The notes: a model not told the origin generated them from the letters alone. A stretch of DNA of 64,000 nucleotides from Sphingomonadales bacterium (GCA_016714795.1 JADKCA010000002.1:434001-498000); one strand, 5' to 3'. Positions 51,209 through 61,854 are shown, counted from the stretch's first letter. Numbers and translations: made by a program.

Positions 51209-51226
51209 AGTAAAAACACGTTTACT
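51209..51226. promoter_or_regulatory. Inverted repeat in the AT-rich adhesin promoter region
   Basis: AGTAAA (51209-51214) and TTTACT (51221-51226) are perfect arms with a 6-base spacer, 61 bases upstream of the adhesin start, inside an AT-rich stretch (51160-51235) unusual in this genome. It may be an operator or part of the promoter for the adhesin. Confidence 0.4.
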
Positions 51227-51286
51227 ATTACGCTGTCACCACATGCGCGGAAATCAATTTGTTCCAGTGCAAAAATGGAGACTGAA

Positions 51287-54200
51287 ATGGTGACGATCAA
51301 CAGGGGCAAGAATTCGGATCGTGCGGCGGTTGCGGCGGACATTCACGACGGCATGGTCAGCGTGGAAGAGCGCTTCCGGAAATTTTCGCGCGAGTACCGG
51401 TCGTCACTCAACCAGTTTCTTGGCGAAGATGGCAGCGCCCGGCATGAAATGAGCTGGACGGCGCGCCGCCGCGTCATGCAGGTGTTGCGCAAGGCGACCA
51501 AGGTGGCGGGGCCAGGCAAGACGGCCAAGGTCGGGCGGCTGGGTGGCGGGGCGGCCATCGGCGCGCTGATCGCGGCCTTCTCCACGCCTGCCATGGCGCA
51601 ATATGCGGCAGGAGGAGGAACTGCGACGGGAGCGAACGCGGTTGCCATTGGCACGGGGGCTTCTGCTACGGGCATCAGCGGAGTGGCAACCGGCACGGGT
51701 AATGTTGCAACCGGCGATTCTGCCACCGCGATCGGCAGCAACAATAACGTCAACAGTTTCGATGCCTTTGGCGCGATCATCAGCAACGGCATTCTGGATC
51801 GTGCGGCGGGCGGCAGTTACGTCTTTCCGATTGGCGGAACGGGCGTCAATTCCCATGCAGTCGGCATTGGCAGCGCCAATACGGTGGCAGTGGGCGGCCT
51901 GGCCATGGGCACGTCGAACCAGGTCAATGGTGGCGGCGTGACCGCGCTGGCCATCGGCTTGGGCAACGCCACGACGGGCGGATTTGGCGTCTCATTGGGC
52001 GTTGGCAACCGGTCCGGCGCCACATCCGCGCTTGCAATCGGCACGGCAAATACGGCGAGCAGCAACACCGCCATCGCCATGGGACGCCAGAACACGGCGT
52101 CCGGCCAGACCAGCATCGCGTTGGGCAATGTCTCTACTGCGAGCCAGACCAACGCGATTGCCATCGGCCATTCAGCGCAAGCAACCGGCGCAGGTGCGAT
52201 TGCGCTGGGCGGCGGCAATAATGGGGCCAGCACCAATCTGGACGCCACAGCAGCGCGGGCCAGCGGTGCGCATTCCATTGCGATAGGGACGAATGCGGCC
52301 GCCGCCGCTGTTGCCGCAGCCGAAGCCAGCATTGCCATCGGGCGTAACGCCAATGCAGGCGCAGCCGCCTCGGGATCGACTTTGGCAATCGGTTCGAACG
52401 CCATCGCCTCGACACCGACCGGCGGGGGCGATTCGTTGGCGCTTGGCACGGGAGCGAATGCGACCGGGCTCGATTCGCTTGCCATTGGCGGGCAGTCGCT
52501 CGCTTCGGCAACCAACAGTATCGCCATTGGTAACAATTCGACCACTGCAACCCAGTCTGGCGCCATCGCTCTTGGTGTTGAAACCGATGCGACGGGAACC
52601 AATGCCACGGCGCTCGGCGTCAACGCATCGGCCAGCGGCGCCTCTGCCGTCGCGCTGGGTGATGGGTCAACGGCCAGCGGCACCAATGCCATCGCCATCG
52701 GCACAGGCAATGTTGTGAGCGGCAATAATTCAGGCGCGATTGGTGATCCCAACATAATCATTGGATCAGGCTCTTACGCGCTGGGCAACAACAACACGAT
52801 CAACGCCAACAATGCGTTCGCCATCGGTAACAACATCACCATTGCGGCGGGCCGCGATGGCTCGGTCGGGATTGGCAATGCCAGCACGGTCGCCGCGCCG
52901 AACACGGGGGCCTTCACGCTGAATGGCGGATCGGTGACGGCCACGGCTCCGGCTGCGGTCGTTTCGGTAGGGAGCGTCGCAGGTGAACGGCAGATCACCA
53001 ATGTGGCAGCAGGTGTCCTTTCGGCGACAAGCACCGACGCCGTCAACGGATCGCAGCTTTATACCGTGGCCGTTGCCAATAATAATCTGGCGACGACGGT
53101 GGAAGGCGTCATCGGCAACGGCACCAACATCGCGCCCGACGGGACGTTGAACGTAGCGCCCACATTCTCGGTGGCGGGTTCGACCTTTCACAATGTCGCG
53201 GCAGCCTTTGTCGGCCTGAATACGGCGAACACCACCGCCAATGACGGTCTGGCCGATGCACTGGGCGGCGGCACGAGCGTCGCGGCCAATGGCACAGTTA
53301 CTGCACCCAGCTATCTCATCGGCTCCACCACCTATGACAATGTGGGAGATGCCTTGTTGGCCATTGGCAGCGGCTTCAACCTGACCAGCAGCGCCACCGG
53401 CTCTGGCGCGATGAGCGGGACCACTGTTGAAGCCATAGCCGCCGGTGAAACGGTGACGGTGCAGGCAGGCAACAATCTGGTTGGCACGCAAAGTGGCAAC
53501 ACCGTCAGCCTCGCGCTCAATCCCAGCCTGACGGGCCTCACGTCTGTGGGGGTGACCGGTGGGCCGACGATCAATGGCAGCGGCATTGCGCTGGCGGCTG
53601 GCGATACGTTTGACGCAGCGGGCAACACCCTGTCCAATGTCGGCGCGGGGAGCGTGACAGTCGGCTCCTCCGATGCCGTCAATGGCGGGCAACTTTACGC
53701 GGCACAGCAGGCCGCAGCGGCATCTACCGACGCATTGGGTGCGAGTGTAGCCAGCAATCTGGGGGGCTCCGCAACCTATAATCCCGCAACCGATACGGTC
53801 ACAGGGCTTGCGATCAGCGTGGGTGGCTCAATCCATGCCAACGTCACCGACGCCATTCAGGCCGGCGACGACAAGGCCGATACCGGCCTTCAGGATGTGG
53901 CGGATGCGTTGGGCGGAGGCGCAGCTTATGACCCCAATACCGGTGCGATCACAGCACCCGCTTACACCGTGGCGGGCGGCACGCAGACCAATGCCGGGGC
54001 GGCTCTTGATGCGCTGGATGATGCCAACACGCTGTCCAACAATGGCGTGGCCGCAGCGATTGGCGGCGGGGCCGCGATTTCCACAAGCGGCAGTGTGACC
54101 GCGCCGAGCATTGACGTGAACGGCACCAATTTCTCCAACCTGACCGATGCGATAGAAGCCGCAGGCGCAGGCTTTAACCTGACGACCGCTGCCTCCGGCT

Positions 54201-57200
54201 CCGGCACGGTTTCCGGCTCCAGCGTGGCAGGCGTTGGCGTAGGCGAGACAGTGACGATTACGGCGGGTGACAATCTGCAAGCCACGCAGGCGGGCAATGG
54301 CGTGGCATTGGCGCTCAATCCGGCGCTGACGGGCCTCACCTCTGTTGCCGTGTCCGGAGGTGCGACGATGGACGCCACGGGCATTGCCATGAATGGAGAC
54401 AAGATCACCGGTCTTGCCGCTGGTTCCACGGCTTCGGGTTCCACCGAGGCGCTCAATGGCAGCCAGCTCAACACCGCGCTTTCCAGCGTGGCGACCGATC
54501 TCGGGGGCGGGGCAAGCTACAATCCCGTCACCGGGCAACTGACCGCGCCGGGCTATGCGATTGACGGGACGACCTACACCAATGTTGGCGATGCGCTGGC
54601 GGCCCTTGCAGCAGACAGCAAATATGTGGACTTCAACTCCGCGCTGGCCGCTGCCAATGCCACCGGAACCAATGCGTCCGCCGTCGGCCCCAACGCGCAG
54701 GCAGCAGGCAATAATGCCTCTGCGCTGGGTGTGAATAGCGATGCTTCGGGCAATGGTTCGCTCGCGCTGGGCAGTGGCGCGGTCGCCACGGGAACCAACA
54801 GCGTGGCACTGGGTTCGAACAGCCAGGCTGGTACAGCCAATGCAGGCTGGGCAGGCACCAGCATTGCCGGGCAGACGATGAGCAACACCGTCACCGGCAA
54901 TGCAGTGGTCAGCGTGTCCGGCGGCTCCACCGCTCGCCAGATCACGGGCGTTGCCGATGGCGCGGTAAACGCCACCAGCACCGATGCCGTCAACGGATCG
55001 CAACTCTTTGCAGCAGCGACTGCGCTGGACAGCAAGGCCAGCAATCTCGGGGCGGGCCTCGCCTCGTCGCTGGGTGGCGGTGCGAGCGTTGCGGCCAATG
55101 GCACGGTGACCAATCCCAGCATCAGCGTGGGCGGTGCGACTTATACCAATGTGACCGCCGCCATTCAGGCGGGTGATGACAAGGCCGACACCGGATTGCA
55201 GGATGTGGCCGACGCGCTGGGTGGCGGTGCTGCCTATGACCCCAACACAGGCGCAATCGCGGCGCCGGCCTACACCGTGGCGGGCGGCGCGCAGACCAAC
55301 GTCGGCGCGGCGCTTGATGCGCTGGACGATGCCAACAGCTTGGCCAACACAGGGCTTGCCGCTGCGATCGGCGGCGGTGCATCCGTGGCACCGGATGGAA
55401 CGGTCACCGCCCCGAATGTCGATGTAAACGGCACGGCTTATACCAACCTGACCGATGCCATCGAGGCGGCAGGCGCAGGCTTTGACCTGACCACGGCTGC
55501 ATCGGGCAGCGGCGTGGCCAATGGCACGACGGTGGAAGGCATTGGCGCAGGCGAAGCGGTAACGCTGGCGGCGGGCGACAATCTGATTGTCGATCAGGCG
55601 GGCAATGACGTGACCTATCGTCTGTCGAGCGACCTGACCGGGCTGAACAGCGTGACTGCCGCGACGGTGAACGCCGATACGGTCAATGTGACAGGCGGCG
55701 CGACGTTGTCGGCTTCCGGCATTGCCATGAACGGGGATGGCATCACTGGACTGGCTGCCGGATCGACAACAGCGGGCTCCACCGAAGCGGTGAATGGTGG
55801 CCAGATCAACACGCTGGGGTCCAGCATCGCCGCCAATACGGGCGGTGGCTCTGTTTATGATGCAGTGACAGGCACGGTGACGGCCCCGACTTACGGTGTT
55901 GCGGGCGGCAGCCAGTCGAATGCAGGCGCGGCCTTTGCTGCGCTCGACACCGGCAACAACACCGCCAATGCGGGAATCTCATCCGCCATCGGTGGCGGCA
56001 TGGCGATTGCGCCGGACGGCACAACCGCCGCGCCTTCCATCGATGTGAACGGCACCGCCTACAGCAATGTCACCGACGCACTCGAAGCCGCAGGCGCAGG
56101 CTATGATCTGACAACCGCGGCGGTCGGTTCCGGCGTCGCCAACGGCACCAGCGTAGAAGGGGTTGGCGCGGGTGAAACCGTCACGCTGACGGCGGGGAAC
56201 AACATTGTCACCACGCAGGTCGGTAATGAGGTGCAGGTTGCGCTGAACAGCGATCTGACCGGGCTGAACAGTGTGACTGCCACGACGGCGAACGCCGATA
56301 CGGTGAATGTCACCGGCGGTGCGACATTGTCTGGAACTGGTATCGCGATGAACGGGGACGGCATATCCGGCCTTGCCAATGGTGCAGTGGCCGCCGGTTC
56401 GACCGAGGCGGTGACGGGCGGTCAGCTGTTCAGCGCGCAACAGACAGCCAATTCGGCGACTGACGCGCTGGGCCAGTCTGTCGCCGGGCAACTGGGCGGC
56501 GCGGCGTCCTATGATCAGGCAACGGATACGGTCAGCGGCTTTTCTGCCAGCGTTGGTGGCTCCAGCTATGCCAATGTGACGGATGCCATCGAAGCCGGCG
56601 ATGCCAAGGCGGATACCGGGCTACAGGATGTCGCCGATGCCCTGGGTGGCGGGGCGACCTATGATCCCGGTACTGGCGCAATCTCGGCTCCGTCCTACAG
56701 CGTGGCAGGTGGCACGCAGACCAATGTTGGTGCGGCGCTTTCCGCGCTGGATTCGGCCAACACGACTGCCAATGCCGGGCTGGCATCGGCCATTGGCGGC
56801 GGTGCGGGTGTTGCACCGGATGGAACTGTGACAGCGCCCAATGTGGACGTAAATGGCACGGCCTTTTCCAACCTGAGCGATGCCATCGAAGCCGCCGGAG
56901 CGGGTTATACGCTGACGACCGGGGCGACTGGATCCGGCGTGGCCAATGGCTCCAGTGTCCAGGGCATTGGCGCAGGCGAAACCGTGACGCTGACGGCGGG
57001 CAACAACATCGTCACCACGCAGAATGGCAATGAGGTGCAGGTTGCGCTCAATAGCAACCTGACCGGCCTCAGCAGCGTAACGGCCACGACGGTCAACGTG
57101 GACACTGTGAATGTCACCGGCGGCGCGACGCTTTCCGCCACCGGCATTGCCATGAACGGAGACAGAATCAGCGGTCTCGCTGCAGGATCAACCGCAGCGG

Positions 57201-60200
57201 GATCAACCGAAGCCGTCAATGGCAGCCAGCTCAACACGTTGGCGTCCAGCATCGCGACCGATCTGGGCGGCGGGGCGAGCTATGATCCTGTGACAGGCCA
57301 GCTCACCGCGCCCGGCTATGCCGTGGATGGCACCACTTATGCCAATGTGGGGGATGCCCTTGCGGCCTTGGCGGCGGACAGCAAGTTTGTGGATTTCAAC
57401 TCTACGCTCGCAGCGGCTGATGCCAGCGGCAACAACGCCTCTGCTGTTGGCCCCAATGCACAGGCAGCGGGCAACAATGCGGCGGCCTTTGGTGTGAATG
57501 CCAATGCAGCGGGTAATGATGCGCTTGCAGCGGGGCAGGGCGCGAACGCTTCGGGCAATGGTGCGACGGCACTGGGGGGCGGGGCTTCGGCTTCAGGCAC
57601 CAACAGCGTTGCGCTCGGCAGCGGCAGCCAGGCGGGCACCGCGAATGGCGGCTGGACGGGCACGAGCTTTGCAGGCCAGACGATGACCAACGCGCAAAAT
57701 GCCAATGCGGTTGTCTCCGTCTCAGGCAGCGGTGTGAATCGCCAGATCACTGGAGTGGCCGATGGCGCGGTGAACGCCACCAGCACGGATGCAGTGAATG
57801 GCGCGCAGCTCTTTGCAACCGCCATGGCGCTGGATGACAAGGCCAGCACTCTGGGTGACGGTTTGGCGTCCGCGATTGGTGGCGGCGCGTCTGTGGCCCC
57901 GGACGGAACAGTGACTGCGCCGAGTGTCGATGTGAATGGCACGGCTTTTGCCAATCTGACCGACGCCATCGAAGCGGCAGGCGCAGGCTATGACCTGACC
58001 ACGGCGGCCACCGGCACGGGTGTTGCCAATGGCAGTTCTGTGCAGGGCATCGGCGCGGGTGAAACCGTGACGCTGACGGCGGGCAACAACATCGTCACCA
58101 CGCAAAACGGTAATGAGGTGCAGGTCGCGCTCAACAGCAATCTGAGCGGGTTGAACAGCGTGACTGCAACGACCCTGAATGCCGATGCGGTCAATGTCAC
58201 GGGCGGGGCCACCTTGTCGGCGTCCGGCATCGCCATGAACGCAGACAAGATCACCGGCCTTGCCAATGGCACCGTCGCTGCCGGATCAACCGACGCAGTG
58301 ACTGGCGATCAGCTCAACAATGCGCAGCAGGCCGCCAACTCTGCAACCGATGCGCTTGGCCAGTCCTTGGCCGATCAGCTGGGCGGCACTGCGGCCTATG
58401 ATCCGGCAACAGATACGGTCGATGGCTTTTCTGCCAGCGTCGGCGGGGCCAGTTACGCCAATGTGACCGACGCGATTGAAGCGGGCGATGCCAAGGCGGA
58501 TATCGGGCTTCAGGATGTCGCAGATGCTTTGGGCGGCGGGGCGGTCTATGATCCCGATACAGGCGCAATCTCGGCACCATCCTACGCAGTGCAGGGCGCG
58601 ACGGCGGACAATGTCGGTGATGCACTCGCCAATGTGGATGGCGCGCTGACCAACCTCACCAACGGCACGTCCGGTCTGGTCCAGCAGGTTGGCGGCGCAC
58701 CGGGCAGCGGCCTGATCACCATCGGTGCGGCCACAGGTGGCACGGCGATCAGCGTTGCAGGGACGGCGGGCAACCGCACGATCAGCGGCGTGGCGGCCGG
58801 GGCAACCACGGCAAGCTCAACCGAAGCCGTCAATGGCAGCCAGATCAACACACTGGCGTCCAGCATCGCGGCCAGCACTGGCGGAGGCTCCGCTTATGAT
58901 CCGGTGACGGGGACGGTGACGGCACCTTCGGTCGATGTGAACGGCACCAGCTATGCCAACCTCACCGACGCGGTAGAGGCGGCGGGGGCTGGCCATAGCC
59001 TCACCACCGCAGCCACTGGCAGCGGTGTGACCAACGGCAGCAGTGCCGCGAGCATCGGTGCGGGCGAAACCGTGACGCTGACTGCGGGCAACAACATCGT
59101 CACCACGCAGAATGGCAATGAGGTGCAGATCGCGCTCAATAACAATCTGACCGGTCTCACCTCGGTCAGTGTCAATGGCGGGCCGACGCTATCGGCCAGC
59201 GGCATTGCGATGAACGGCGGCAAGGTCAGCGGGCTGGCCATGGGCTCGACAGCGGCAGGTTCTACTGAAGCGGTCAATGGCGGACAGATTAATACGGCAT
59301 TGGCTTCGGTCGCAAGCAGCCTTGGCGGCGGCTCGACTTATGATCCGGTCACCGGCACGGTCTCGGCCCCGGCCTATACCATTCAGGGGGATAGCTATGC
59401 CGATGTCGGTTCGGCACTGGGCGCGGTGGATACAAACGTCACCAACCTCCTCAATGGCACGGCGGGGCTGGTCCAGCAGACGGGTGGTTCTCCAGGCACT
59501 GGCGCGATCACGGTTGGTGCGGGCACGGGTGGCACGCAGATCAGCGTGGCGGGAACCGATGGGAACCGGATCGTTGGCGGAGTCGCAGCGGGAGACCTGT
59601 CTGTCGCTTCATCCGAAGCGGTCAACGGTTCGCAACTCTATGCATTGGCAACCGCGCTGGGGGCACCCGTAGCACCGGGCGGCACCGTCAACGCGCCGAC
59701 CTTCATCATCGAAGGAAACACCTACAATAATGCAGGTGACGCGTTTGATGCGGTTGATTCGGCGCTGTCCGGCGGCGGGATCAAATATTTCCGCGCCAAT
59801 TCGACGATGAGTGACTCAACGCCGCTCGGCATGAATTCGATTGCTGTCGGCCCTGTTTCCGGTGCTGGCGGAGACCAATCGATCTCGATGGGTCTCAACA
59901 CGTCAGCGGGCGGCTTCAACAGTATCGCCATCGGCACGGACAGTGCGGCTTCGGGTGATAACAGCCTGTCGATCGGTGTGGGCAATCAGGTGACAGGGGA
60001 CAATTCGGGCGCGGTCGGTGATCCCAACATTGTCACCGGCTCCGGCTCCTATGCGTTCGGCAATGACAACACGATCAATGCGGACAACGCCTTCGCCTTG
60101 GGGAATCGCATCACCATCGATGCCGGGAATAATGGCGCGGTGGCACTCGGCAACAACAGCAGTGTCTCGGCGGCGGCCACGGGTGTTTACAGCCTGACCG

Positions 60201-61789
60201 GCGGCAGCATCGCGGCGACGACGGCCTCCAGTGTGGTGTCGGTTGGCTCGGTTGGGGCTGAACGCCAGATCACCCATGTGGCAGCAGGCACGCTGAGCGC
60301 GACGTCCACCCAGGCGGTCAATGGCTCTCAGCTGTTCAGCGTGGCGCAGGCGATCAACCGCACGGGCACGGCGCTGGCAGGCGTCATCGGCGGCGGCATG
60401 GCGCTCGCACCCGATGGCAGTGTCACCACCCCGCCCGCGCTTGTGGTGGGCGGGGCGACTTATACCAATGTCGCCGATGCGCTGGCGGCGGGAGATGCCA
60501 AGGCCAACACCGCCAATGCCGGGCTCGCCTCTGCGCTCGGCGGCGGCGCAGCCGTGGCGGCCAACGGGGCGGTGACGGCTCCCACTTATGTGGTGCAGGG
60601 TGCGACCCATCATAATGTGGGCAGTGCACTGGGCGCGATGGACGGGCAGGTCAGCACCTTGATCAGCAACGTCAATGCCATCGTCAACGGCTCGTCCGGG
60701 CTGGTCCAGCAAGCGGGCGGAGCACCAGGCGCGGGGCAAATCAGCATTGGCGCCGCCACGGGTGGCACCAGCATCACTGTCGCAGGGACGGATGGCAACC
60801 GCACCATCACGGGTGTTGCGGCAGGGGCGGTTGCGGCCTCGTCCAGCGATGCCGTCAACGGATCGCAACTCCATGCGGTCAAGACGGTGGCAGACGGCGC
60901 GTTGCAGCGGTCTGGCGGCACGATGACGGGCGCGCTCGACATGGGCAGCAACCGCATCACCAATGTCGCGGCGCCGGTTGCGGCTGGCGATGCTGCCAAT
61001 AAAGGCTATGTCGATGGGGTTGCGGCCTCTGCCGCAGCCACCACGGCCAGCCTGGGCCAAAGTGCCGCAGCGGGACTGGGCGGCGGTTCCACCTATAATG
61101 CAGGGACGGGCCAGATTTCCGCCCCCACCTACACTGTGGGTGGTCAGGCCTATCATGATGTCGGATCAGCCTTGGGGGCGTCCAACCTGCTTGCCGTGCA
61201 ATATGTAGCGGATGCAGCAGGCCAGCCCACCAACGCTGTACGCCTCACCGGCAATGGCGGCGGACAGCCGGTGAGCATCACCAATCTCGCCAAGGGCGCA
61301 GTGACGGCCACCTCCACCGATGCGGTCAATGGCAGCCAGCTCTACACCGTCCAGCAGGTGGCTGATGGCGCGTTGCAACGCTCCGGCGGGACGATGGCGG
61401 GCGAGCTGGCCATGGGCGGCAACCGGGTGAGCGGCGTGGGTGCTCCGGTCAATGGCAATGATGCGGCCAACAAGGCCTATGTCGATACGTTGCAGGGTCA
61501 GACCAACCAGCAGCTTGCCGGGCTGACCACGGGGCTCAACAAAGCGTTCAACCGTATCGAACGCAACAGCCAGGGCGTTGCACTCGCGATTGCGATGGGC
61601 GGCGGATACCTCTCGGATCACAGCAAATTCGCGCTGTGGGGCGGCTGGGGCAATTTCGACGGATATAACGCGCTCGCCGCGCAATCCTATCTGCGCCTCA
61701 GCGATGATGTCGTGATCAATGGCGGCGTGTCGTTTGGGCTGGAGGAAAATCTGGTTGGCACGCGGATCGGGATCGGCATCCAGTTCTGA
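51287..61789 (+). CDS. Giant trimeric autotransporter adhesin (YadA-like)
   Basis: About 3500 residues. Residues 1-85 form an unusual charged extension (EERFRKFSREYRSSLNQF, TARRRVMQVLRKATKVAG), then a hydrophobic segment GGAAIGALIAAFSTPAMAQ ending in a signal-peptidase site near 104. The passenger holds four YadA-type head blocks of SxAIGxxAxAxG repeats (51.6-53.0, 54.6-55.0, 57.4-57.8 and 59.8-60.3 kb), each followed by neck-type VNGSQL motifs, and long stalks of repeated 'VADALGGG...' and 'AGETVTLTAGNNIVTTQ' units. The C-terminus has the YadA anchor (NKAYVDTLQGQTNQQL ... GGYLSDHSKFALWGG) and ends in phenylalanine, as for BAM-dependent barrels. Three chains should form one 12-stranded pore. 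ATG 51287 has GGAG six bases ahead; an in-frame ATG at 51275 is the alternative. No cysteine was noticed in the passenger. Confidence 0.93.
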   Translation: MVTINRGKNSDRAAVAADIHDGMVSVEERFRKFSREYRSSLNQFLGEDGSARHEMSWTARRRVMQVLRKATKVAGPGKTAKVGRLGGGAAIGALIAAFSTPAMAQYAAGGGTATGANAVAIGTGASATGISGVATGTGNVATGDSATAIGSNNNVNSFDAFGAIISNGILDRAAGGSYVFPIGGTGVNSHAVGIGSANTVAVGGLAMGTSNQVNGGGVTALAIGLGNATTGGFGVSLGVGNRSGATSALAIGTANTASSNTAIAMGRQNTASGQTSIALGNVSTASQTNAIAIGHSAQATGAGAIALGGGNNGASTNLDATAARASGAHSIAIGTNAAAAAVAAAEASIAIGRNANAGAAASGSTLAIGSNAIASTPTGGGDSLALGTGANATGLDSLAIGGQSLASATNSIAIGNNSTTATQSGAIALGVETDATGTNATALGVNASASGASAVALGDGSTASGTNAIAIGTGNVVSGNNSGAIGDPNIIIGSGSYALGNNNTINANNAFAIGNNITIAAGRDGSVGIGNASTVAAPNTGAFTLNGGSVTATAPAAVVSVGSVAGERQITNVAAGVLSATSTDAVNGSQLYTVAVANNNLATTVEGVIGNGTNIAPDGTLNVAPTFSVAGSTFHNVAAAFVGLNTANTTANDGLADALGGGTSVAANGTVTAPSYLIGSTTYDNVGDALLAIGSGFNLTSSATGSGAMSGTTVEAIAAGETVTVQAGNNLVGTQSGNTVSLALNPSLTGLTSVGVTGGPTINGSGIALAAGDTFDAAGNTLSNVGAGSVTVGSSDAVNGGQLYAAQQAAAASTDALGASVASNLGGSATYNPATDTVTGLAISVGGSIHANVTDAIQAGDDKADTGLQDVADALGGGAAYDPNTGAITAPAYTVAGGTQTNAGAALDALDDANTLSNNGVAAAIGGGAAISTSGSVTAPSIDVNGTNFSNLTDAIEAAGAGFNLTTAASGSGTVSGSSVAGVGVGETVTITAGDNLQATQAGNGVALALNPALTGLTSVAVSGGATMDATGIAMNGDKITGLAAGSTASGSTEALNGSQLNTALSSVATDLGGGASYNPVTGQLTAPGYAIDGTTYTNVGDALAALAADSKYVDFNSALAAANATGTNASAVGPNAQAAGNNASALGVNSDASGNGSLALGSGAVATGTNSVALGSNSQAGTANAGWAGTSIAGQTMSNTVTGNAVVSVSGGSTARQITGVADGAVNATSTDAVNGSQLFAAATALDSKASNLGAGLASSLGGGASVAANGTVTNPSISVGGATYTNVTAAIQAGDDKADTGLQDVADALGGGAAYDPNTGAIAAPAYTVAGGAQTNVGAALDALDDANSLANTGLAAAIGGGASVAPDGTVTAPNVDVNGTAYTNLTDAIEAAGAGFDLTTAASGSGVANGTTVEGIGAGEAVTLAAGDNLIVDQAGNDVTYRLSSDLTGLNSVTAATVNADTVNVTGGATLSASGIAMNGDGITGLAAGSTTAGSTEAVNGGQINTLGSSIAANTGGGSVYDAVTGTVTAPTYGVAGGSQSNAGAAFAALDTGNNTANAGISSAIGGGMAIAPDGTTAAPSIDVNGTAYSNVTDALEAAGAGYDLTTAAVGSGVANGTSVEGVGAGETVTLTAGNNIVTTQVGNEVQVALNSDLTGLNSVTATTANADTVNVTGGATLSGTGIAMNGDGISGLANGAVAAGSTEAVTGGQLFSAQQTANSATDALGQSVAGQLGGAASYDQATDTVSGFSASVGGSSYANVTDAIEAGDAKADTGLQDVADALGGGATYDPGTGAISAPSYSVAGGTQTNVGAALSALDSANTTANAGLASAIGGGAGVAPDGTVTAPNVDVNGTAFSNLSDAIEAAGAGYTLTTGATGSGVANGSSVQGIGAGETVTLTAGNNIVTTQNGNEVQVALNSNLTGLSSVTATTVNVDTVNVTGGATLSATGIAMNGDRISGLAAGSTAAGSTEAVNGSQLNTLASSIATDLGGGASYDPVTGQLTAPGYAVDGTTYANVGDALAALAADSKFVDFNSTLAAADASGNNASAVGPNAQAAGNNAAAFGVNANAAGNDALAAGQGANASGNGATALGGGASASGTNSVALGSGSQAGTANGGWTGTSFAGQTMTNAQNANAVVSVSGSGVNRQITGVADGAVNATSTDAVNGAQLFATAMALDDKASTLGDGLASAIGGGASVAPDGTVTAPSVDVNGTAFANLTDAIEAAGAGYDLTTAATGTGVANGSSVQGIGAGETVTLTAGNNIVTTQNGNEVQVALNSNLSGLNSVTATTLNADAVNVTGGATLSASGIAMNADKITGLANGTVAAGSTDAVTGDQLNNAQQAANSATDALGQSLADQLGGTAAYDPATDTVDGFSASVGGASYANVTDAIEAGDAKADIGLQDVADALGGGAVYDPDTGAISAPSYAVQGATADNVGDALANVDGALTNLTNGTSGLVQQVGGAPGSGLITIGAATGGTAISVAGTAGNRTISGVAAGATTASSTEAVNGSQINTLASSIAASTGGGSAYDPVTGTVTAPSVDVNGTSYANLTDAVEAAGAGHSLTTAATGSGVTNGSSAASIGAGETVTLTAGNNIVTTQNGNEVQIALNNNLTGLTSVSVNGGPTLSASGIAMNGGKVSGLAMGSTAAGSTEAVNGGQINTALASVASSLGGGSTYDPVTGTVSAPAYTIQGDSYADVGSALGAVDTNVTNLLNGTAGLVQQTGGSPGTGAITVGAGTGGTQISVAGTDGNRIVGGVAAGDLSVASSEAVNGSQLYALATALGAPVAPGGTVNAPTFIIEGNTYNNAGDAFDAVDSALSGGGIKYFRANSTMSDSTPLGMNSIAVGPVSGAGGDQSISMGLNTSAGGFNSIAIGTDSAASGDNSLSIGVGNQVTGDNSGAVGDPNIVTGSGSYAFGNDNTINADNAFALGNRITIDAGNNGAVALGNNSSVSAAATGVYSLTGGSIAATTASSVVSVGSVGAERQITHVAAGTLSATSTQAVNGSQLFSVAQAINRTGTALAGVIGGGMALAPDGSVTTPPALVVGGATYTNVADALAAGDAKANTANAGLASALGGGAAVAANGAVTAPTYVVQGATHHNVGSALGAMDGQVSTLISNVNAIVNGSSGLVQQAGGAPGAGQISIGAATGGTSITVAGTDGNRTITGVAAGAVAASSSDAVNGSQLHAVKTVADGALQRSGGTMTGALDMGSNRITNVAAPVAAGDAANKGYVDGVAASAAATTASLGQSAAAGLGGGSTYNAGTGQISAPTYTVGGQAYHDVGSALGASNLLAVQYVADAAGQPTNAVRLTGNGGGQPVSITNLAKGAVTATSTDAVNGSQLYTVQQVADGALQRSGGTMAGELAMGGNRVSGVGAPVNGNDAANKAYVDTLQGQTNQQLAGLTTGLNKAFNRIERNSQGVALAIAMGGGYLSDHSKFALWGGWGNFDGYNALAAQSYLRLSDDVVINGGVSFGLEENLVGTRIGIGIQF
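53860..59780 (+). repeat. Long internal DNA/protein repeat array inside the adhesin
   Basis: Units carrying ADTGLQDVADALGGG occur near 53.88, 55.18, 56.61 and 58.50 kb, and AGETVTLTAGNNIVTTQ near 56.18, 56.98, 58.07 and 59.06 kb. At DNA level stretches such as GGCAACAACATCGTCACCAC recur unchanged. Two of the head blocks (54.6 and 57.4 kb) lie inside the array and are near copies, both starting from DSKxVDFNS and NASAVGPNAQAAGNN. This is fertile ground for recombination and for assembly collapse. Confidence 0.8.
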
Positions 61790-61802
61790 TGCCAGTGCGT
61801 AA

Positions 61803-61830
61803 GGGGCGGATCGGCGTGTCGGTCCGCCCC
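61803..61830 (+). promoter_or_regulatory. Intercistronic hairpin between adhesin and downstream exported protein
   Basis: GGGGCGGA (61803-61810) and TCCGCCCC (61823-61830) form a perfect 8-bp stem 14 bases past the adhesin stop, followed by GACGGTTTCAATGGGAG (no T-run). More likely a stabiliser or attenuator between two co-transcribed genes than a full terminator. Confidence 0.45.
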
Positions 61831-61854
61831 GACGGTTTCAATGGGAGACAGACA

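Noticed and set aside
51160..51342. Small minus-strand frame in the adhesin promoter region
   Set aside because: Overlaps the adhesin start and promoter; no recognisable domain and no ribosome-binding site.
53860..59780. Regular DNA repeats in the adhesin taken as a CRISPR or satellite array
   Set aside because: The repeats keep one reading frame, vary at synonymous positions and encode known YadA head and stalk motifs.
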